A DNA stretch of 64,000 nucleotides from Bursaphelenchus xylophilus (GCA_904066235.2 CAJFCV020000005.1:2666001-2730000), one strand, 5' to 3'; numbered from the stretch's first letter, positions 1-12,780 are shown. Numbers and translations: made by a program. The notes: generated from the letters alone by a model not told the origin.

Positions 1-2
1 TC

Positions 3-1857
3 TCACCTCAATATCCCGACTCTATCAATTACGGAGGCATGGGGGCAGTGATTGGCCATGAAATGTTTCATGCGTTTGATACCGGAAACTTGGGATACAA
101 TGCAAACGGAGATATCGGGTATTGGCTGGATAAAAAGACAGAGGAATATGTGAGGAAGATGAGAGTGTGCGTCGTTGAGCAATACCGTTCAATTATAGAA
201 AAAGAAAGCTTTGGAAGCAAAGCGGAGTTTTCCTTGGACGAAAATATCCCGGATATTGCGGGTGAGTTGCGTAAAGCCAAAAATTTTTTTGGGAAACGAA
301 GAAGATATATTGACGAAGTAGACGTTTGACCTACCGGTCTCAATTTTAATTTATTCACACTAATCACATGTAAAATCATGGAGTGTATCAGGGAGTCCAG
401 TGTTTGGTCAGTATAAGGTCTCTCCATCTCAGGCCATGGTGCTTTCGAAAATCGTTGGTCCATCTGAGTCTGGGGCGTCCAAGTGGTCGTTTGTAGGGCG
501 GCGTCCATTCCATCAGTCGTACCTACCGGTCTATCGGGAAAATAATGTGGATTCTTGCAGCAAAACGTCAAGCCCGGCCGCAGTCGAGTACCAAATGTCC
601 AGCCGCGGCTAATTTTCCAAGGCAATGATGGAGTGAAAAACCCACAGTATTTTCCCGACAAAATGAAAAGCCTTTGAAAAATCGTTTAAAAATTCAATTA
701 AGGTTCTATCAGCGTGTCGGGAAAATAATGAGCACAATGTCACTGTGCCGATCGCGTCGCTGAATTGGGTGGTATAGCATGTCAGCCGATGGTCCAGTCC
801 AAGAAAAAGGAAAAGGGTATAGTAGTGAGAATGTGGTGCTCCCGCATTCTCTTGGCCCGACCTTTATCAACCCGACGCAATCTCCATCCCGCGAGCGACC
901 TGAAGAGAGGCCGCCGAGGCCCGTGATCGAGCCGAGAAAGTCACGTGGCTCCCTCCTGCGCCCCAAATGGCGTGCTTGCGCGTGGGCCGCAAGCACTTAA
1001 CGCTGCAGAAAATGTCAGGCCCCTTTTCGTAACTCCGATGATGAAAGTCGGCCACTTAGTGATGAAAGTCGGCCACTTAGGCTGATTGATCCGTGGGCGA
1101 TGAACTTTCTCGAAGCCCGATCAAGCCCCTATATAAACCCTCCCGAATTCTTCACTGGATCGATCCTCCGAGGTTTTCCGACCTGGAGTCAGCCTTCTCA
1201 GGCTTTTGTGGGTGTTCAGTTGTTTAGACGTCTATTTCCGTGTACGCGCTATTTTATTCTTGTATAAATAAATATTATACTTATCCCTGCGGGTTGATAC
1301 TTTGTATAATCGTTTGTTTGTACTTGAATATATCTTCGGTACTTTACTAGGTACCAAGATCCACCAGGTTTTGACTTGTCGAAATTACTATTGAAAAGAA
1401 ACTTGATTTTGCCGCAACACAGCTCATTTTCTCCGTAGCGATTGACTTTTGATGCGACGTTGAGCTGATTATTTTCATGGCAGACTGGTAAAGATGGAAG
1501 ACGTGAGAAGTTTATTTGTAATAGCTTAGGAATCAGTTCAAAGTAAAAAAAACTCCAGCTTTATTTACCATGAACCGAGTCTTCTTTCTAGGTCTCCATC
1601 TTGCCTACAATGCTTTCAAATCCTTGCCTAAAACTGAAGAAGGTCCACAAAACCCTAACGATGATCAACTCTTCTTCATCGCTTTTGCAAGATCTTTTTG
1701 TCAATCAAAACGCGCCGAACCCGATGATCCTGAACATCTACCGGACAAGTTGCCTGCTCAGGGTTCGCTGATGAGCTTAGAGCCATTTCAGAAAGCATTT
1801 GGATGCAAGGAAACAGGCCCTTATGTACCAACAAAACGTTGCAATGTTTATTTCTGA
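3..1857 (+). CDS. M13 (neprilysin-type) metallopeptidase, 3' part only
   Basis: C-terminal part of a zinc endopeptidase of family M13; the gene runs off the left edge. Two exons are visible: 3-261 and 1592-1857 (stop TGA at 1855-1857). The first reads in frame from the window edge and holds the zinc helix HEMFH followed by AFD, then the ENIPD motif that carries the third zinc ligand. The donor at 262 (GTGAGT) and acceptor ending at 1591 join in phase 1 to make GGLHLAYNAF, as in the other copies here. The last exon ends CNVYF, near the usual M13 C-terminus. The 1,330 bp intron carries a MITE split by an LTR-like insertion. ENIPD replaces the ENIAD seen in the neighbours; the zinc-binding glutamate is kept. 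The N-terminal three quarters cannot be judged. Confidence 0.85.
712..1487. mobile_element. MITE family A copy, interrupted by a 622 bp insertion
   Basis: The left end (712-767) has TGTCGGGAAAATAATGAG and the right end (1394-1487) continues the same family consensus up to TTATTTTCATGGCAGACTG. Intact copies elsewhere in the window are about 150 bp. The two halves are separated by the insertion at 768-1389. Located in the last intron of the left-edge peptidase gene. Confidence 0.75.
768..1389. mobile_element. Solo-LTR-like insertion with 4 bp target duplication
   Basis: A 622 bp segment inserted into a MITE. ATTG at 764-767 is repeated at 1390-1393, and the uninterrupted MITE sequence (GCTGAATTGAAAAG) is seen at about 54,228, which proves the insertion boundaries. 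The segment has a TATA box (CTATATAAACCC, near 1130) followed about 140 bp later by AATAAA (near 1267), the order expected of an LTR. An imperfect tandem 18-20 bp duplication is at 1039-1080. The termini are not canonical TG...CA, so LTR is an inference. Confidence 0.55.
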
Positions 1858-1989
1858 GTTTCAACCTTATTTTTCGATAAAAATACGTTCGCATACGTCT
1901 CAAAAATACATTGTAATGTCTATAATTGATCGCGAAGCCCAGAGTATACTCATTTTTTCGTCTGTAATAAAACTTGATCAACAACAGAA

Positions 1990-4010
1990 TCTAAAATATA
2001 TCAATTCATAGGGTTTGTCCTTTGTTTTTTGTTTTGCTCCGATTGACTTGATTTTTGGCATGGGGGTTCCTTTAGCTGCTTTCTTTGAGAATTTGAAAAA
2101 AAATTTCAAAATTTTCAGTTTTGAGTGACCTATGACGTCATGAAAAGTCGAAACTTTGAGTCTCTGTATCTCGCTCCGTTTTACAGCTACCGACTTCAAT
2201 TTTGGTTTCGTCGCGTATGGTACATAATGGGACAATCACTGTCGAGATTTTTTCGAAATTTCAAATTTTACGAAAAAAATCTCAAAAAAAGACCTTTTTT
2301 CGTATCTTTTAATTAGACCGGGGAATATTCAAATGCAAGCTTCTACAGGTCAATATCGGGAAAGCAAATTCATAACTAAGAGATATCTCAATGTATGTGT
2401 AGATACGGCCATGTACAACGTTACACTTCCAGAAAACCCCGTCATGATGACGCATTTTCTGGATTTTTTCGATTCCATTGAATTCTACGTACCAAACTTC
2501 CTATTAGGTCGTGTCTTTCGTTTTCGTAGTGCACTTCGTATTTTAGCCATGGCTTACTGTAGAAAACACGATTTGCACAGTGCAAATTTCAAAAAAATCG
2601 TTCTCGGCTCCCAGGTGGAAATTCAAAAAAATCTCTCGCAAATCCTAATTTTTTTGGCCAAAGATTGTCCCTAAATTTTTTCAGAACATTCTACGTAGCC
2701 ATCTCCTCAAACAAATCTCCGGACGGAAAACGCAATTTTTCGAAATTTTCAAAATTTTGACTTTTTCAAATTTTCCTCCTTGATGTACAACAACGACGTC
2801 AAAAACGTCCAACTATAGATTGTAGAGCTCGAAGAGCTCTACAAATTACCCGCTTACATCTTCAGCTTATCTTTAAAATTACGGCCGTCAGAGCGGCCGG
2901 AAATTTTGGCCGATTTTTGGTGCACTGTGCGAAAAAAATTGCCCTCAGGGCATTGCGCGGAGTTGACAAAATTGATCATACGGGTGCTATAGGACACAGA
3001 ATCAACTACCAGCGTGCCAAGTTTCAGTTTTCTACCTGCAATATTCCGTGCGCACTGTGTCTCCGAAAAAAAAGTTCGAAATTTCGGCCGAATTTCGGCC
3101 CTGAGGGCTTGAAACGGAATTTTTTCGGATTTTAATCTTCACCATAGTATTCAGTACATTGAACTGCTACAGAAACAGGTATCGATTCATAAAATACGGA
3201 CAAGGTGAAAAGGCGGTATTCGAATTTCGGAATTTTCCGATTTTACTTCAACGTATGAAAGTGAAATTATCTCGAAAACAAGGTCGAAATTCAAAAATCC
3301 GGCTCTCGCGTTCCCTCGGTAATTTGGCTGGCTTGACGAAACCCTTTGAATCTAGCCTTTTGATTTCGACCCTAAGGCCAGATCATCTTTGAAAAATTTT
3401 GGTGACAAAACTAAAAACTTTTAAAACCGTCAAAACTCGAAAATTTCCAATTAAAAGTCGTCTAAAAGTTACATATTCGGAATCTCCATATAATTTCGGA
3501 CATAGTCGTATCTTTTTCCCCGGTGCTTTTAGTGCAACAAGTGCCAGTTTTGAAAAAACGCCCACTTCCACGGACGAAAACACAAAAAAAGAGCGCGGGG
3601 AAGAGAGAGAGTGGGCAGAGAACCGCTTCCCTCTTCGTTTGGCGGGAGAAAAGAGAGAGTGGGAAAGGGTTGGAGGGTGGTGAGAGAAATGTTTTCTCTT
3701 TCGATTCCGGTTAGAGATAAGGCGAAGAGAGTGCTGAGTGTGAGGAGGGCGGTACGGAAATTGTCATCGTGACGCGTAATGACGGGGATTTCTGGATTTT
3801 CTTGAGAAATTTTTGTAAAATTATTTTTTGGTCCTGGATTCTCGGGATTTGGCCGTTTTAGGGCCAAATTTGACGGGGAGTTCGGGAAAAATATTGGATT
3901 TGGATAATTTTGAGTGCTGAGTCTATTTTTTCGAGTTTTTTAGTTGATTTTTGCTTATTTTATGTGCCTTTGATCAGCTTTTGGTGGAAGAAAAATTATT
4001 GTAGGTAACA
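1990..4010. repeat. Intergenic region with dispersed repeat, no gene
   Basis: No coding exon can be supported between the two plus-strand peptidase genes. Positions 2009-2235 match, in inverted orientation, a stretch at about 14,455-14,705 (shared words include GCTCCGATTGACTTGATTTT), so this is a dispersed element. 2300-3500 is AT-rich sequence with runs such as CGAAATTTC and no clear gene. 4020-4350 is GC-rich and contains a short element (GCCCGAGAGACGGTA to TTAGTCTCGAGCCC) seen again at 6845-6893. Confidence 0.5.
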
Positions 4011-4473
4011 AAATGTAGTCTCGCGGCGGCCGTAGGCCGTCGCCTCATGCCGGCGGGCTCTTTAGCCGGGCTTAGCGATCTGGGACTGACCTGAGCTTAG
4101 CGATTAGGGTAGCGATATTAACTGTTCGATCTAAAACAAGGTCGGCTGAGCGTTCCGAACGCCACAAGTTTCTACTAGGCTCAGTCTAACGCGTAGCGTT
4201 TTTCTGCCGCGGCCGGATGCCGTCGGCAAAGCTTTGGCGAGCGTTTGTGCTGTTTTCGACGTTGAACAGGTCCAAATCGCACGCAAAGTTGCCTTTATGC
4301 GCAGGGCTGCCCGAGAGACGGTAGCAGCCGCAGGCTGCGTTAGTCTCGAGCCCTAGTCATATTTGAATAATGGAGAATTTTTGAAATTAAAAAATTTCGA
4401 TTCGAACCCCTTTTGTGGTTCTACCATTGTAGTCGTATTGTTCTGTAATGTCGGCATCTGAATAGAGAGCATG

Positions 4474-4480
4474 TATAAAA
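4474..4480 (+). promoter_or_regulatory. TATA box of M13 gene at 4,519
   Basis: TATAAAA, 39 bp before the ATG at 4519. Every complete M13 gene in the window has such a box at similar distance. Confidence 0.6.
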
Positions 4481-4518
4481 ACGCTGAGCAACAAAAACTT
4501 GTCCCCATTCCTCTTTAA

Positions 4519-7500
4519 ATGGAGGTCAAGAGAGTCATTCCTATTGTCGTGGCGTCGGTCCTCGGCGTTCTTTTGTTGATCACCGCCGTCGCCAGTGTGA
4601 TTACCGTAGTCAAAGTGTTCGGCATTGCGAATAGCGTGGATGAGAATGCCAGTACTACACCAGCGGGTATAACAACCACCAGTAAGTCGGGATTTCTGAC
4701 AAGGAAAGTACTTCTAAGGGGCATGGAGTTATAGGTCGAGACATACAAAATGCAAAGCTTTTCTGATTCAGAATATGTAAAAATTAGCTTCCTAATTCTG
4801 GATTGTAGGGGTGGAAAAACCCTCAGAACATTTCTCGCAACGGCACGCAAATAAATGCTTTTTTGACCAAGTTTTCACAAATTCAAAAATTTTGTTTCGG
4901 GCTAAAATGAACCCTGACGTCGTGACGAGCAATATTAAATTTGATTAAGACTAGGCTCTAATAGTAGTTCCAATATATTACATTCAAAAAGGATTTCTGT
5001 GCCGAAATTGGAAAAAGCGAACTCGTCTTTTTTTCGTCAAGAAATACATTTATTGATAAAACTTGTTGAAAAACCAAAATTGGGCAAGTAAATTTTTACA
5101 TATTCTGAATCAAAAAATTATGCGATTTTTTTGATATAATATATGTCTCGACCTGTAACTACATACCATATAGAAGTAAGCGTTTCGTATTTAAAAATTA
5201 CAGCAGCTCCGCCGCAACCCGGCAATGACACTGTTAATGTGAATGATCCAGAAGTTATCGACAAGTCTTCAGCGAGATTTCCGGAGTTCTTAGCATATTC
5301 ACAATGGCTAGGTGCATCAATGAACTTGACTCGAGAGCCTTGCACAGACTTCTTTGAATATGTTTGTGAGGGCACAAATGAGGATACAATTGATGATACA
5401 CAAACAAGAAACGAACAACTGTTACTTCAAGTCATGAACAGACAACCCGTAAGTCATCACTCTACAATTTTTTAGGAATTCCAACCTTTGTGTAGCTAAT
5501 TGCAAGGGGATAAAAACGGATTTTGTTGTACAAGGGTTGATTTCACGGGGATATATTACGCTTTTTCAAAAGTGCAGACACATTTTGTCGTGGGCCACAC
5601 TGTGCACAAAAATCCCTTTTGCGGGGTGCATTTTGACCTTTTGCACTGTGCAACCGGATATCGCTGCGACGCAAGCTTTTCTCAACGGAGCCGGCGCGAA
5701 TTTTTTGAAATTGCACAGTGCAAAAATGTTTCGAATCGGATCGCGTCGCGCGGGGAACACGAAACTTGCACTGTGCGGTGCAAAAAAGGCCGGAAAATGT
5801 GTCTGCACTTTTGAAAAAGCGTAATACTCCAAGAGGACGCTCAGAATTTTTTTAGGTCGAAAGTTCAAAAAGTGTACGTTTTGGCAAACTTTGGCATAAA
5901 ATTCTTAAAATTCTAATACCTATTTTGACCGCAGATGTCCATGCTCCCACAAAAAATAATTTTTTTATGCCCAAAACTGACACAGAAATTGCCTAAAGCA
6001 TTGTTTCTGGCCGCTCTCCGCGTTTCGTGTACTCTTTCGGCCGCCAATTGAATATTAGGCTCTCCCCAAAAAACACAAGCTAAAATTTTTACGAATTGCT
6101 AAGGAATTGAGTGGTTTATGTTTTATTATGCAAAACTTAAGGAAGTAGCTTGTCAGTCTATGAGTAATGCTATAGGGATTTCCATATGTACTATACCTAT
6201 TCGTTACCTCAAACTTGACTAAAAATTTTTAGAGGCTGCCCATTGAATTCTATCTACGAGACCTCCGAGACAAGTGCATTAGAGATATAAAGAACCCCAA
6301 TCCAAGCGATTTCAACGGATCCAAGTTCATACCCCATTATCTGACATTTAAAAATCTTGTCGGCATTGATTTCCCCACACTGATTGGGAAACATGCACAA
6401 CGTAGGCCAACGTCCTCAGAAATGGCGCGAATATCCGCGCATTTCAACAACTATGGAGTTAATGGCATCTTAAGCACTGGCATTCACGCAACATTTCAAA
6501 GGAGTGACAATGTGATCACCGTGTTCTTTGGACCAACAAGTCAGCTTTTTCTACTTGTAAGGGTTGTCTATGAAGTAACTGTAATGTTTAGTATACTCTT
6601 TATCAACTAAGATACGAATGGGAGCAGCACAAGCCAGCGCTAAAAGAGAGTTTGATGATTCTGATTAGCAAAGTGGCAAAGGTTCTGGCAATTCAGGTGG
6701 ATCTCGGCTTATTGAACGACGATGTGGAAAATGTTTTGAGGTTAGAAAAGTTCTTCATCGACAACGTCTTTACGGACAGGACAGATCCAGTCGACTATGT
6801 GCGGTAAGTGTTTTTTGTATGTTTCCTGCGATAAATGCAAATATTGCCCGAGAGACGGTACCAGTTGCAGCTGCGTTAGTCTCGAGCCCTATGTCGCTAC
6901 TACATAAAAGAAAGTACTGATAAGTTGCAGCCAGTCTGTCGGGAAAATAATGAGCCTAATGTTGCTGTGCCGATCGCGTCGCTGAAGCGAAAAGCAACTT
7001 GATTTTATAAACTTCATTTTCTCAGCGACGATGCGATTTTTGATGCGACAAAGTTCTCACTATTTACCCGACACCCTGATATACATATAAAAAAGTATTG
7101 ACAATAAAATTTCAGTGACTACGAGGAGCTGACGCCGCAAGCTGCAAGCAAGGAGTACAGTATAATTGACTTTGACTTATTCCTCTCCGAGTATATCAAA
7201 GATGCATCGGATCAGGTTAAGGCACATGTTCGCGATCCTTCTTTTAAGATCTTGATAGAGACTGGGAGCAAGCTCAACAAGGTTCAAGACTTCTTACAAA
7301 CCTCTGTTGACGGACGAACGATCTATAATTACTTGTTCATTCGGTTGGCTTTGAATTTTCAAAGAATGTTGCTGTCGGTGCCAACTCAAATAACTTCAAA
7401 GTTCAGAGATGGTGGGCTACAAACAGAGAAGAAAAGGCGACTAATGAAGGTGGGATTTACTAGGGAAGCAATTCAAATTGACCCCCGCCAAATGAGAAGT

Positions 7501-10500
7501 AATATACATGATTGAAGAGCCTTTGAAAAATGTTACAAAACACCATTTTGATTTTTTGCAGAGTACCTTTCTGCGACGACATACTGTCGATCTCATTATT
7601 TTTAGGTCATTTTGCAAAAAAATCTCTCTTTCTCTTGGACGGAAAAAAACCCTCGCATCAGATTTTGTAACTACTAAAGTTACAAATCGCTCATAATTTT
7701 TTGCCTTGGGGTATTCTGCAAAAACTGAAAACAGTTTCTAACACTACTATTCAAGGGCTTTCGGATGGTATATAAAACTTGTTATTTGGTGTGGGTCAGC
7801 TTGCACACTTCCCCAGTTAAGGTAGCAAACTCAACTTCTTTGCAGGACAATGCCAATGACGTGCAGACTGCATGCAATAGTTATGTAATTGGGAATGTTT
7901 CGTTAGAATTATTGTATGATCGATGGTTTATTGAAGCGGCTCTGCCAATCCCTGAGGACCGGAAAAGCAAGATTGCAGCGATCTCTAGAATAACAGAAAA
8001 CATCATCAATGGATTTGCGGTAAGTCGGCCAAGACAAGCACTTGAGGCACTGTAAAAACTCATTCCTTTTAGGCTCAAATATCGCAACTCGATTGGACGG
8101 AGAAGGCCAAAGAAAAGGCAATCATAAAGCTAAAAAATATGCGAAGAAACTTGGTCTATCCACCCATAGTCTTCAATGATACGCTCATCACTGAGGCCTA
8201 TGCAAACTACAAGACCGACCAAAGCCGCATCTTCTCTGATGAATTGTACGCAATAGCTCCAACTATGGCAGCGGCGCAAAAAGAAGCATTGCTCATTAAA
8301 GAGCGTGGCAGGGATGAGTTTCCACAGGTTGTCTGTAACGCCAACGCTGGGTACCTTCCAACACGAAACTCCATAAACATCTTCGCCGGCATCCTACAAC
8401 TGCCGATCTTCGACGCCGACTTCCCGCTTGCAGTGCTGTATGGGGCGGTAGGCACCGTAATCGGGCACGAAATTGTACATGGCTTTGACACGTCGGGGGT
8501 GCAGTTCGACGAAGAAGGCTACGTGGCGCCGTGGTTGGATCAAGAGAGTCAAAAAAGTTTTGATGAAATGAAAACTTGCATCATTGATCAGTTTAACAAG
8601 ATCAACACGAGCATTGGTCTTCCAGTCAATGGAAGCGCCACAGTTGGTGAAAATATCGCGGATTCCGGAGGTACGGCCCGGAGTTGGACGATTGGGGAAA
8701 CCGAAAAGTATTATTTTTCTTCGACGCAAGTGTCGAAATTAGGATAATCGAGGGTGCTGATTTCAAAAATGATATTCATTTTTTTGATTGTTACTTTTTT
8801 CTTTAAGTAGTACTGTAAAGTAGTAATTTTTTAATTTCTTTCAAAAATACTCGATTTAGCGATTTTCGAGGGTGCTGGTTTCGAAAATCTAATAGTTTTT
8901 TCTGATTTGAAAGCAGCACTAACGCCAACCCCCAAATCGAGCATTCGAATTCTTTTCATGAATGCATTCATGGAAAAAATTCAAAAAATTACTACTTTAC
9001 TACTTAAAAGACGATTTCTGAGTCAGTGAAGCAAGCCGTGACATAGGATTTTTTCGAAGTTGAGTTTTTTGCATAAATATGATCCACAGCACCAGTAGGG
9101 AAAAAGCGAACCACAGTTTTCCTCAATTCTTCCATTAACTGTACTTTTTATACAATTTTCTGTTTATACAGTAATTCGTCATAACTTTCTACAATGGTGT
9201 CCGTTTGTCATAAAAATAAGGCTACTATGGTTTTTGGGCATGACGAGTTCAATAAAACCAAAAAAATTTCATCCGGTTACGGTAACATATAAAAATACTG
9301 TATCGGTCGGTAAAAATCGACCATAAAAAGTTTGTTTCAAAAAAGCCACAGCCAATTTTTTCATATTCGTAATCAGCGTAAAATTCTGCTCTTGGACCAA
9401 TTTTAAAAAGTCCAAAAATAGGACCCCCATTTTCCGTGGTGCAGTGGTTTTTGACCAGGACTCGTAATCTGACCACCCAGGTTCGAATCCGGGTGGGTGC
9501 GAATGTAGAAAAAATACCTAAAATCACTTTTAATGAAAACCTGAGAGTTATTTGAAGCACGCTGAGCAATTTTAGGCATTAAAGCTCTCTGAATTTGGGA
9601 TTAAAACGATTTTTATGTAATTTTAGAGGATTAATGCATCAAAAATAAAACTGCTTCAAACTGGTTGAAATTGATAACACTTATTCTATGGCTAATTGTA
9701 AGAAACTTTCCTGTTAACTTTTTTTGGTAGAGTGCTGTATCATGGATTACTGTAACATAAAACTTATTCTACTTAGCAGATGTTTTCTTCAAAATTCTTG
9801 GGTAAATGTTTTTCTTTTTTTGATTAGATCTATTAAAAAGCAAGAAATCGCAACGCTCCATATTTCAAAAAAAAAATTTCCCATGATATATAGTGCATCT
9901 TGACATCATTATCGATTGGAAACCTGCGCGTTATAACGGACGTGTTTCAAGTCCTACGGACATAGAAAACACATTTGTGTGATAACCAACGTGTTCTCAA
10001 GCATTCCTATCATAATTGTGATACACTGAAGTCTCTATGCCCTGTGGCATACCAAAAACGAAAACGGGTTTAATGTTACAGTAATCCATGATACAGCATT
10101 CTACCAAAAAAAGTTAACGGGAAAGTTTCTTACAATTAGCCATAGAATAAGTGTTATCAATTTCAACCAGTTTGAAGCAGTTTTATTTTTGATGCATTAA
10201 TCCTCTAAAATTACATAAAAATCGTTTTAATCCCAAATTCAGAGAGCTTTAATGCCTAAAATTGCTCAGCGTGCTTCAAATAACTCTCAGGTTTTCATTA
10301 AAAGTGATTTTAGGTATTTTTTCTACATTCGCACCCACCCGGATTCGAACCTGGGTGGTCAGATTACCAGTTTTGGTCAAAAACCACTACACCACGGAAA
10401 ATGGGGGTCCTATTTTTGAACTTTTTAAAAATGGTCCTAGAGCAGAATTTTACGCTGATTACGAATATGAAAAAATTGGCTGTGGCTTTTTTGAAACAAA

Positions 10501-11317
10501 CTTTTTATGGTCGATTTTTACCGACCGATACAGTATTTTTATATGTTACCGTAACCGGATGAAATTTTTTTTCGTTTTATTGAACTCGTCATGCCCAAAA
10601 ACCATAGTAGTCTTATTTTTATGACAAACGGACACCATTGTAGAAAGTTATGACGAATTACTGTATAAACAGAAAATTGTATAAAAAGTACAGTTAATGG
10701 AAGAATTAAGGAAAACTGTGGTTCGCTTTTTCTCTACAGGTGCCATGGGTCATAATAATGTAAAAAACTCAACATCGAAAAAATCCTATGTCCTGGCCTA
10801 ACTACGGCTTGCTTCAGTGACTCAGAAATCGTCTTTTAAGGAAAAAAGTAAAGATCAAAAAATGAATGTCATTTTCGAAATCAGCACCCTTGATCATCCT
10901 AATTTCACACTTGCATCAAAGAAACATACTTTTCGGTTTCCCAAATCGTACCAGTTCCTGATAATCCATGCCTATCCATTGATAAAAAAAATCCAATTTA
11001 CAGGGATCCGCGCCGCATATAATGGGTACAAATATCACGCAAACAACGTGGGTGAGGACCCCAGACTGCCGCTGCTCAGGTTTTCCCAGTTCACCAACGA
11101 TCAACTCTTTTTTATCGCTTTCTCACGCATTTGGTGCACAAAACAACAACAAACAGCTGCTAGAATCTACAGCGATGAGCATGCTCCGGCACCGCAAAGG
11201 GTGCTCGGAACACTACAGAACACACCGGCGTTCAAATCTGCGTTCAACTGCAAAAGTGGAGATAAGTATGCGCCGACGCTGCATTGCAACGTGTACACAG
11301 GGACAGAAGGTTGTTAA
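4519..11317 (+). CDS. M13 metallopeptidase, membrane-anchored, complete (787 aa)
   Basis: Neprilysin-type zinc endopeptidase, expected to cleave peptides outside the cell. Exons: 4519-4681, 5204-5448, 6233-6556, 6592-6803, 7116-7449, 7846-8019, 8073-8670, 11004-11317; all phases agree and give 787 aa, normal for the family. Residues 8-33 are a hydrophobic stretch after a short basic N-terminus, reading as a type II signal anchor. PCTDFFEYVC (exon 2) is the conserved start of the ectodomain. Zinc helix HEIVH is near residue 616, GENIADSGG gives the third ligand, and CNANAGYLP is the NAY-type substrate-binding strand. The C-terminus is CNVYTGTEGC. The intron at 6557-6591 is only 35 bp; the last intron (8671-11003) holds a 2.2 kb foldback element. 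The extra intron at 7450-7845 is absent from the other copies. Inferred substrate: unknown. Confidence 0.9.
5554..5826. mobile_element. MITE family C (TGCACTGTGC core)
   Basis: Terminal inverted repeats TATTACGCTTTTTCAAAAGTG and its reverse complement at the right end (about 30 bp). The interior repeats the word TGCACTGTGC. Lies in intron 2 of the M13 gene. A close copy is at 27,484-27,737. Confidence 0.8.
6932..7078. mobile_element. MITE family A copy
   Basis: About 147 bp, from CAGTCTGTCGGGAAAATAAT to an imperfect inverse end (TATTTACCCGACACCCTG). In intron 4 of the M13 gene. Confidence 0.75.
9430..9500 (+). pseudogene. tRNA-like sequence in left arm of foldback
   Basis: Has an A box (TGGTGCAGTGG, 9437-9447) and a B box (GGTTCGAATCC, 9480-9490) at tRNA-like spacing. 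The acceptor stem does not pair and the anticodon stem is poor, so it is a tRNA-derived promoter (SINE-like), not a working tRNA. Confidence 0.55.
10331..10401 (-). pseudogene. tRNA-like sequence in right arm of foldback
   Basis: Mirror copy of the left-arm sequence. A box TGGTGTAGTGG and B box GGTTCGAATCC on the minus strand; the anticodon-loop region differs between the two arms. Confidence 0.55.
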
Positions 11318-12780
11318 GTAAAACTTTAGTCAATAATCTAACGTTATTATCGGCCTGCTCCGCAGACCCCATTATATGTAATAAGGGCCGAGGGAGTTTT
11401 TTACTTAGCGTTGACTTTTTGGACTTTTTTTTTTACATACGTCATTTTTTTGTCTCTCTGTGATACCCAAACGTCATTTTTTTAGTCTCTGTCATTATCG
11501 ACCGGTCGGTAATGAAAAATCGAGTTTTCTCCTTTCTTTTTGGAGCTACGCTGCCGATTTTTTTTCAGAATTCGTAGAATGGAATTCTACACCTGAATAT
11601 GGTATTCGTGTTTTCACCATAGTTGGCGTGTCATTTTGAAAATTGCGAAAAACCGACTTTTTCAAAAGTACCCCTTTTTTGAGCTTTCAGTGTGAATTTT
11701 TATAGCGATTTCGCAAGTTCCGCATACGTCACGATTGTCACACATTACTTCAAATAAATTTTCTGAATGTTTTAAAAATTTGCTTAACGTCCCCACATTT
11801 TGCGTCCTCCCGGACTGAAAAGTCAAAAACGAATCGACATGAAAACGACCAGCTTTCATTACACGTTTCCTTCATGCACCCTAACTCATTTTTTATGCTG
11901 ACTCCGAATCTGACATTTTTTTTCAACGGAGCCGGCGCGAATTTTTTGAAATTGCACAGTGCAAAATGTTTCGAATCGGATCGCGTCGCGCGGGGAACAC
12001 GAAACTTGCACTGTGCGGTGCAAAAAAGACCGGAAAATGTGTCTGCACTTTTGAAAAAGCTTAATACGAACGTAGGCTTTTTGTTGATTGCACTGTGCAA
12101 ATTTTTCCAAATTGCAGGTTTCGAAGGGGAGTGTCTGAAAATATTTTGCGACAGACACTCCGCCAACAAATTTCGCACGGTGCAAGTGGGAAAAGGCTTC
12201 GTTTGGCAAGATTGCACTGTGCAAACCGTGTCGCGACATGGAAAAAGGGGCGTAGCAAAAGTTGATTTTGCATTTTCGTGAGAGAGCAAAAATTTTTCTA
12301 GCTTTCTCGTCGATTTCGGGTCCCACTATTTTTCCGAGGGCGAATTCGGTTGGGTTCGCGCGGGTTCGAAATTTTTTTATTTTCTCCGGGTTTTCGCGAG
12401 TGCACTGTGCGGTGAAAAGGTGCACTGTGCGTTGGTAAGGTTCACTGCACGGTGCTTAGCGCATAGGCTCAGGCTTCGTTTGCTTAGGCTGCTTAGCCGC
12501 TTAGGCGCTTAGGCTTAGTTCAGGCTTAGGCTAATTTGGTGGCGCTTTGCGCGCACACCCGCGGCGTAGCGACGTAGTCAGGCTACATCCCAACGCAGCT
12601 TGTCAAGTGTAATATCCGGTCTGAGTTTATATTTCAATAAAAATTGCCGGAATGGTATAAAATACGGCTGGAGCAAGATTTTTTCCTAGGGCAAAAATTA
12701 CATACCATGGTCAATACAAAAGATAGGTTTATTTATTGCAATAGATCCACAAATACATAAAAAATAAGGTCGTGAAAATC
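11318..12780. repeat. Intergenic region, MITE family C fragments and GCTTAGGC-rich repeat
   Basis: No gene seen. 11,913-12,063 is the right half of a family C MITE (AATTGCACAGTGCAAAATG to TTTTGAAAAAGCTTAATA). 12,085-12,440 has further TGCACTGTGC words. 12,450-12,560 is a degenerate tandem of GCTTAGGC. Minus-strand AATAAA signals near 12,731 belong to the TTR-like gene. Confidence 0.5.

Larger units (their letters stand above)
8683..10958. mobile_element. 2.2 kb foldback element with tRNA-like boxes in both arms
   Basis: Left arm about 8683-9765 and right arm about 10,070-10,958 are reverse complements (for example CTTACAATTAGCCATAGAAT at about 10,130 against ATTCTATGGCTAATTGTAAG at about 9,683), separated by about 300 bp. 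No transposase frame is visible. It fills most of the last intron of the M13 gene. Outer-arm fragments recur at about 30,020-30,180 and 60,385-60,620, so it is a dispersed family. Confidence 0.8.

Noticed and set aside
3399..3867. Frames of 63-112 aa around a purine-rich GAGAGAGTGGG stretch
   Set aside because: Low-complexity sequence open on both strands, no homology or splice context.
6612..6660. Acceptor at 6,611 for the M13 gene at 4,519
   Set aside because: It breaks the frame; the acceptor at 6,591 keeps phase 0 and gives YTLYQLRYEWEQH as in paralogs.
9430..9500. Functional tRNA gene
   Set aside because: A and B boxes are good but acceptor and anticodon stems do not pair; it sits in an inverted-repeat arm.
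12061..12425. Overlapping 70-179 aa frames on both strands
   Set aside because: Lie in TGCACTGTGC MITE sequence with no recognisable protein.
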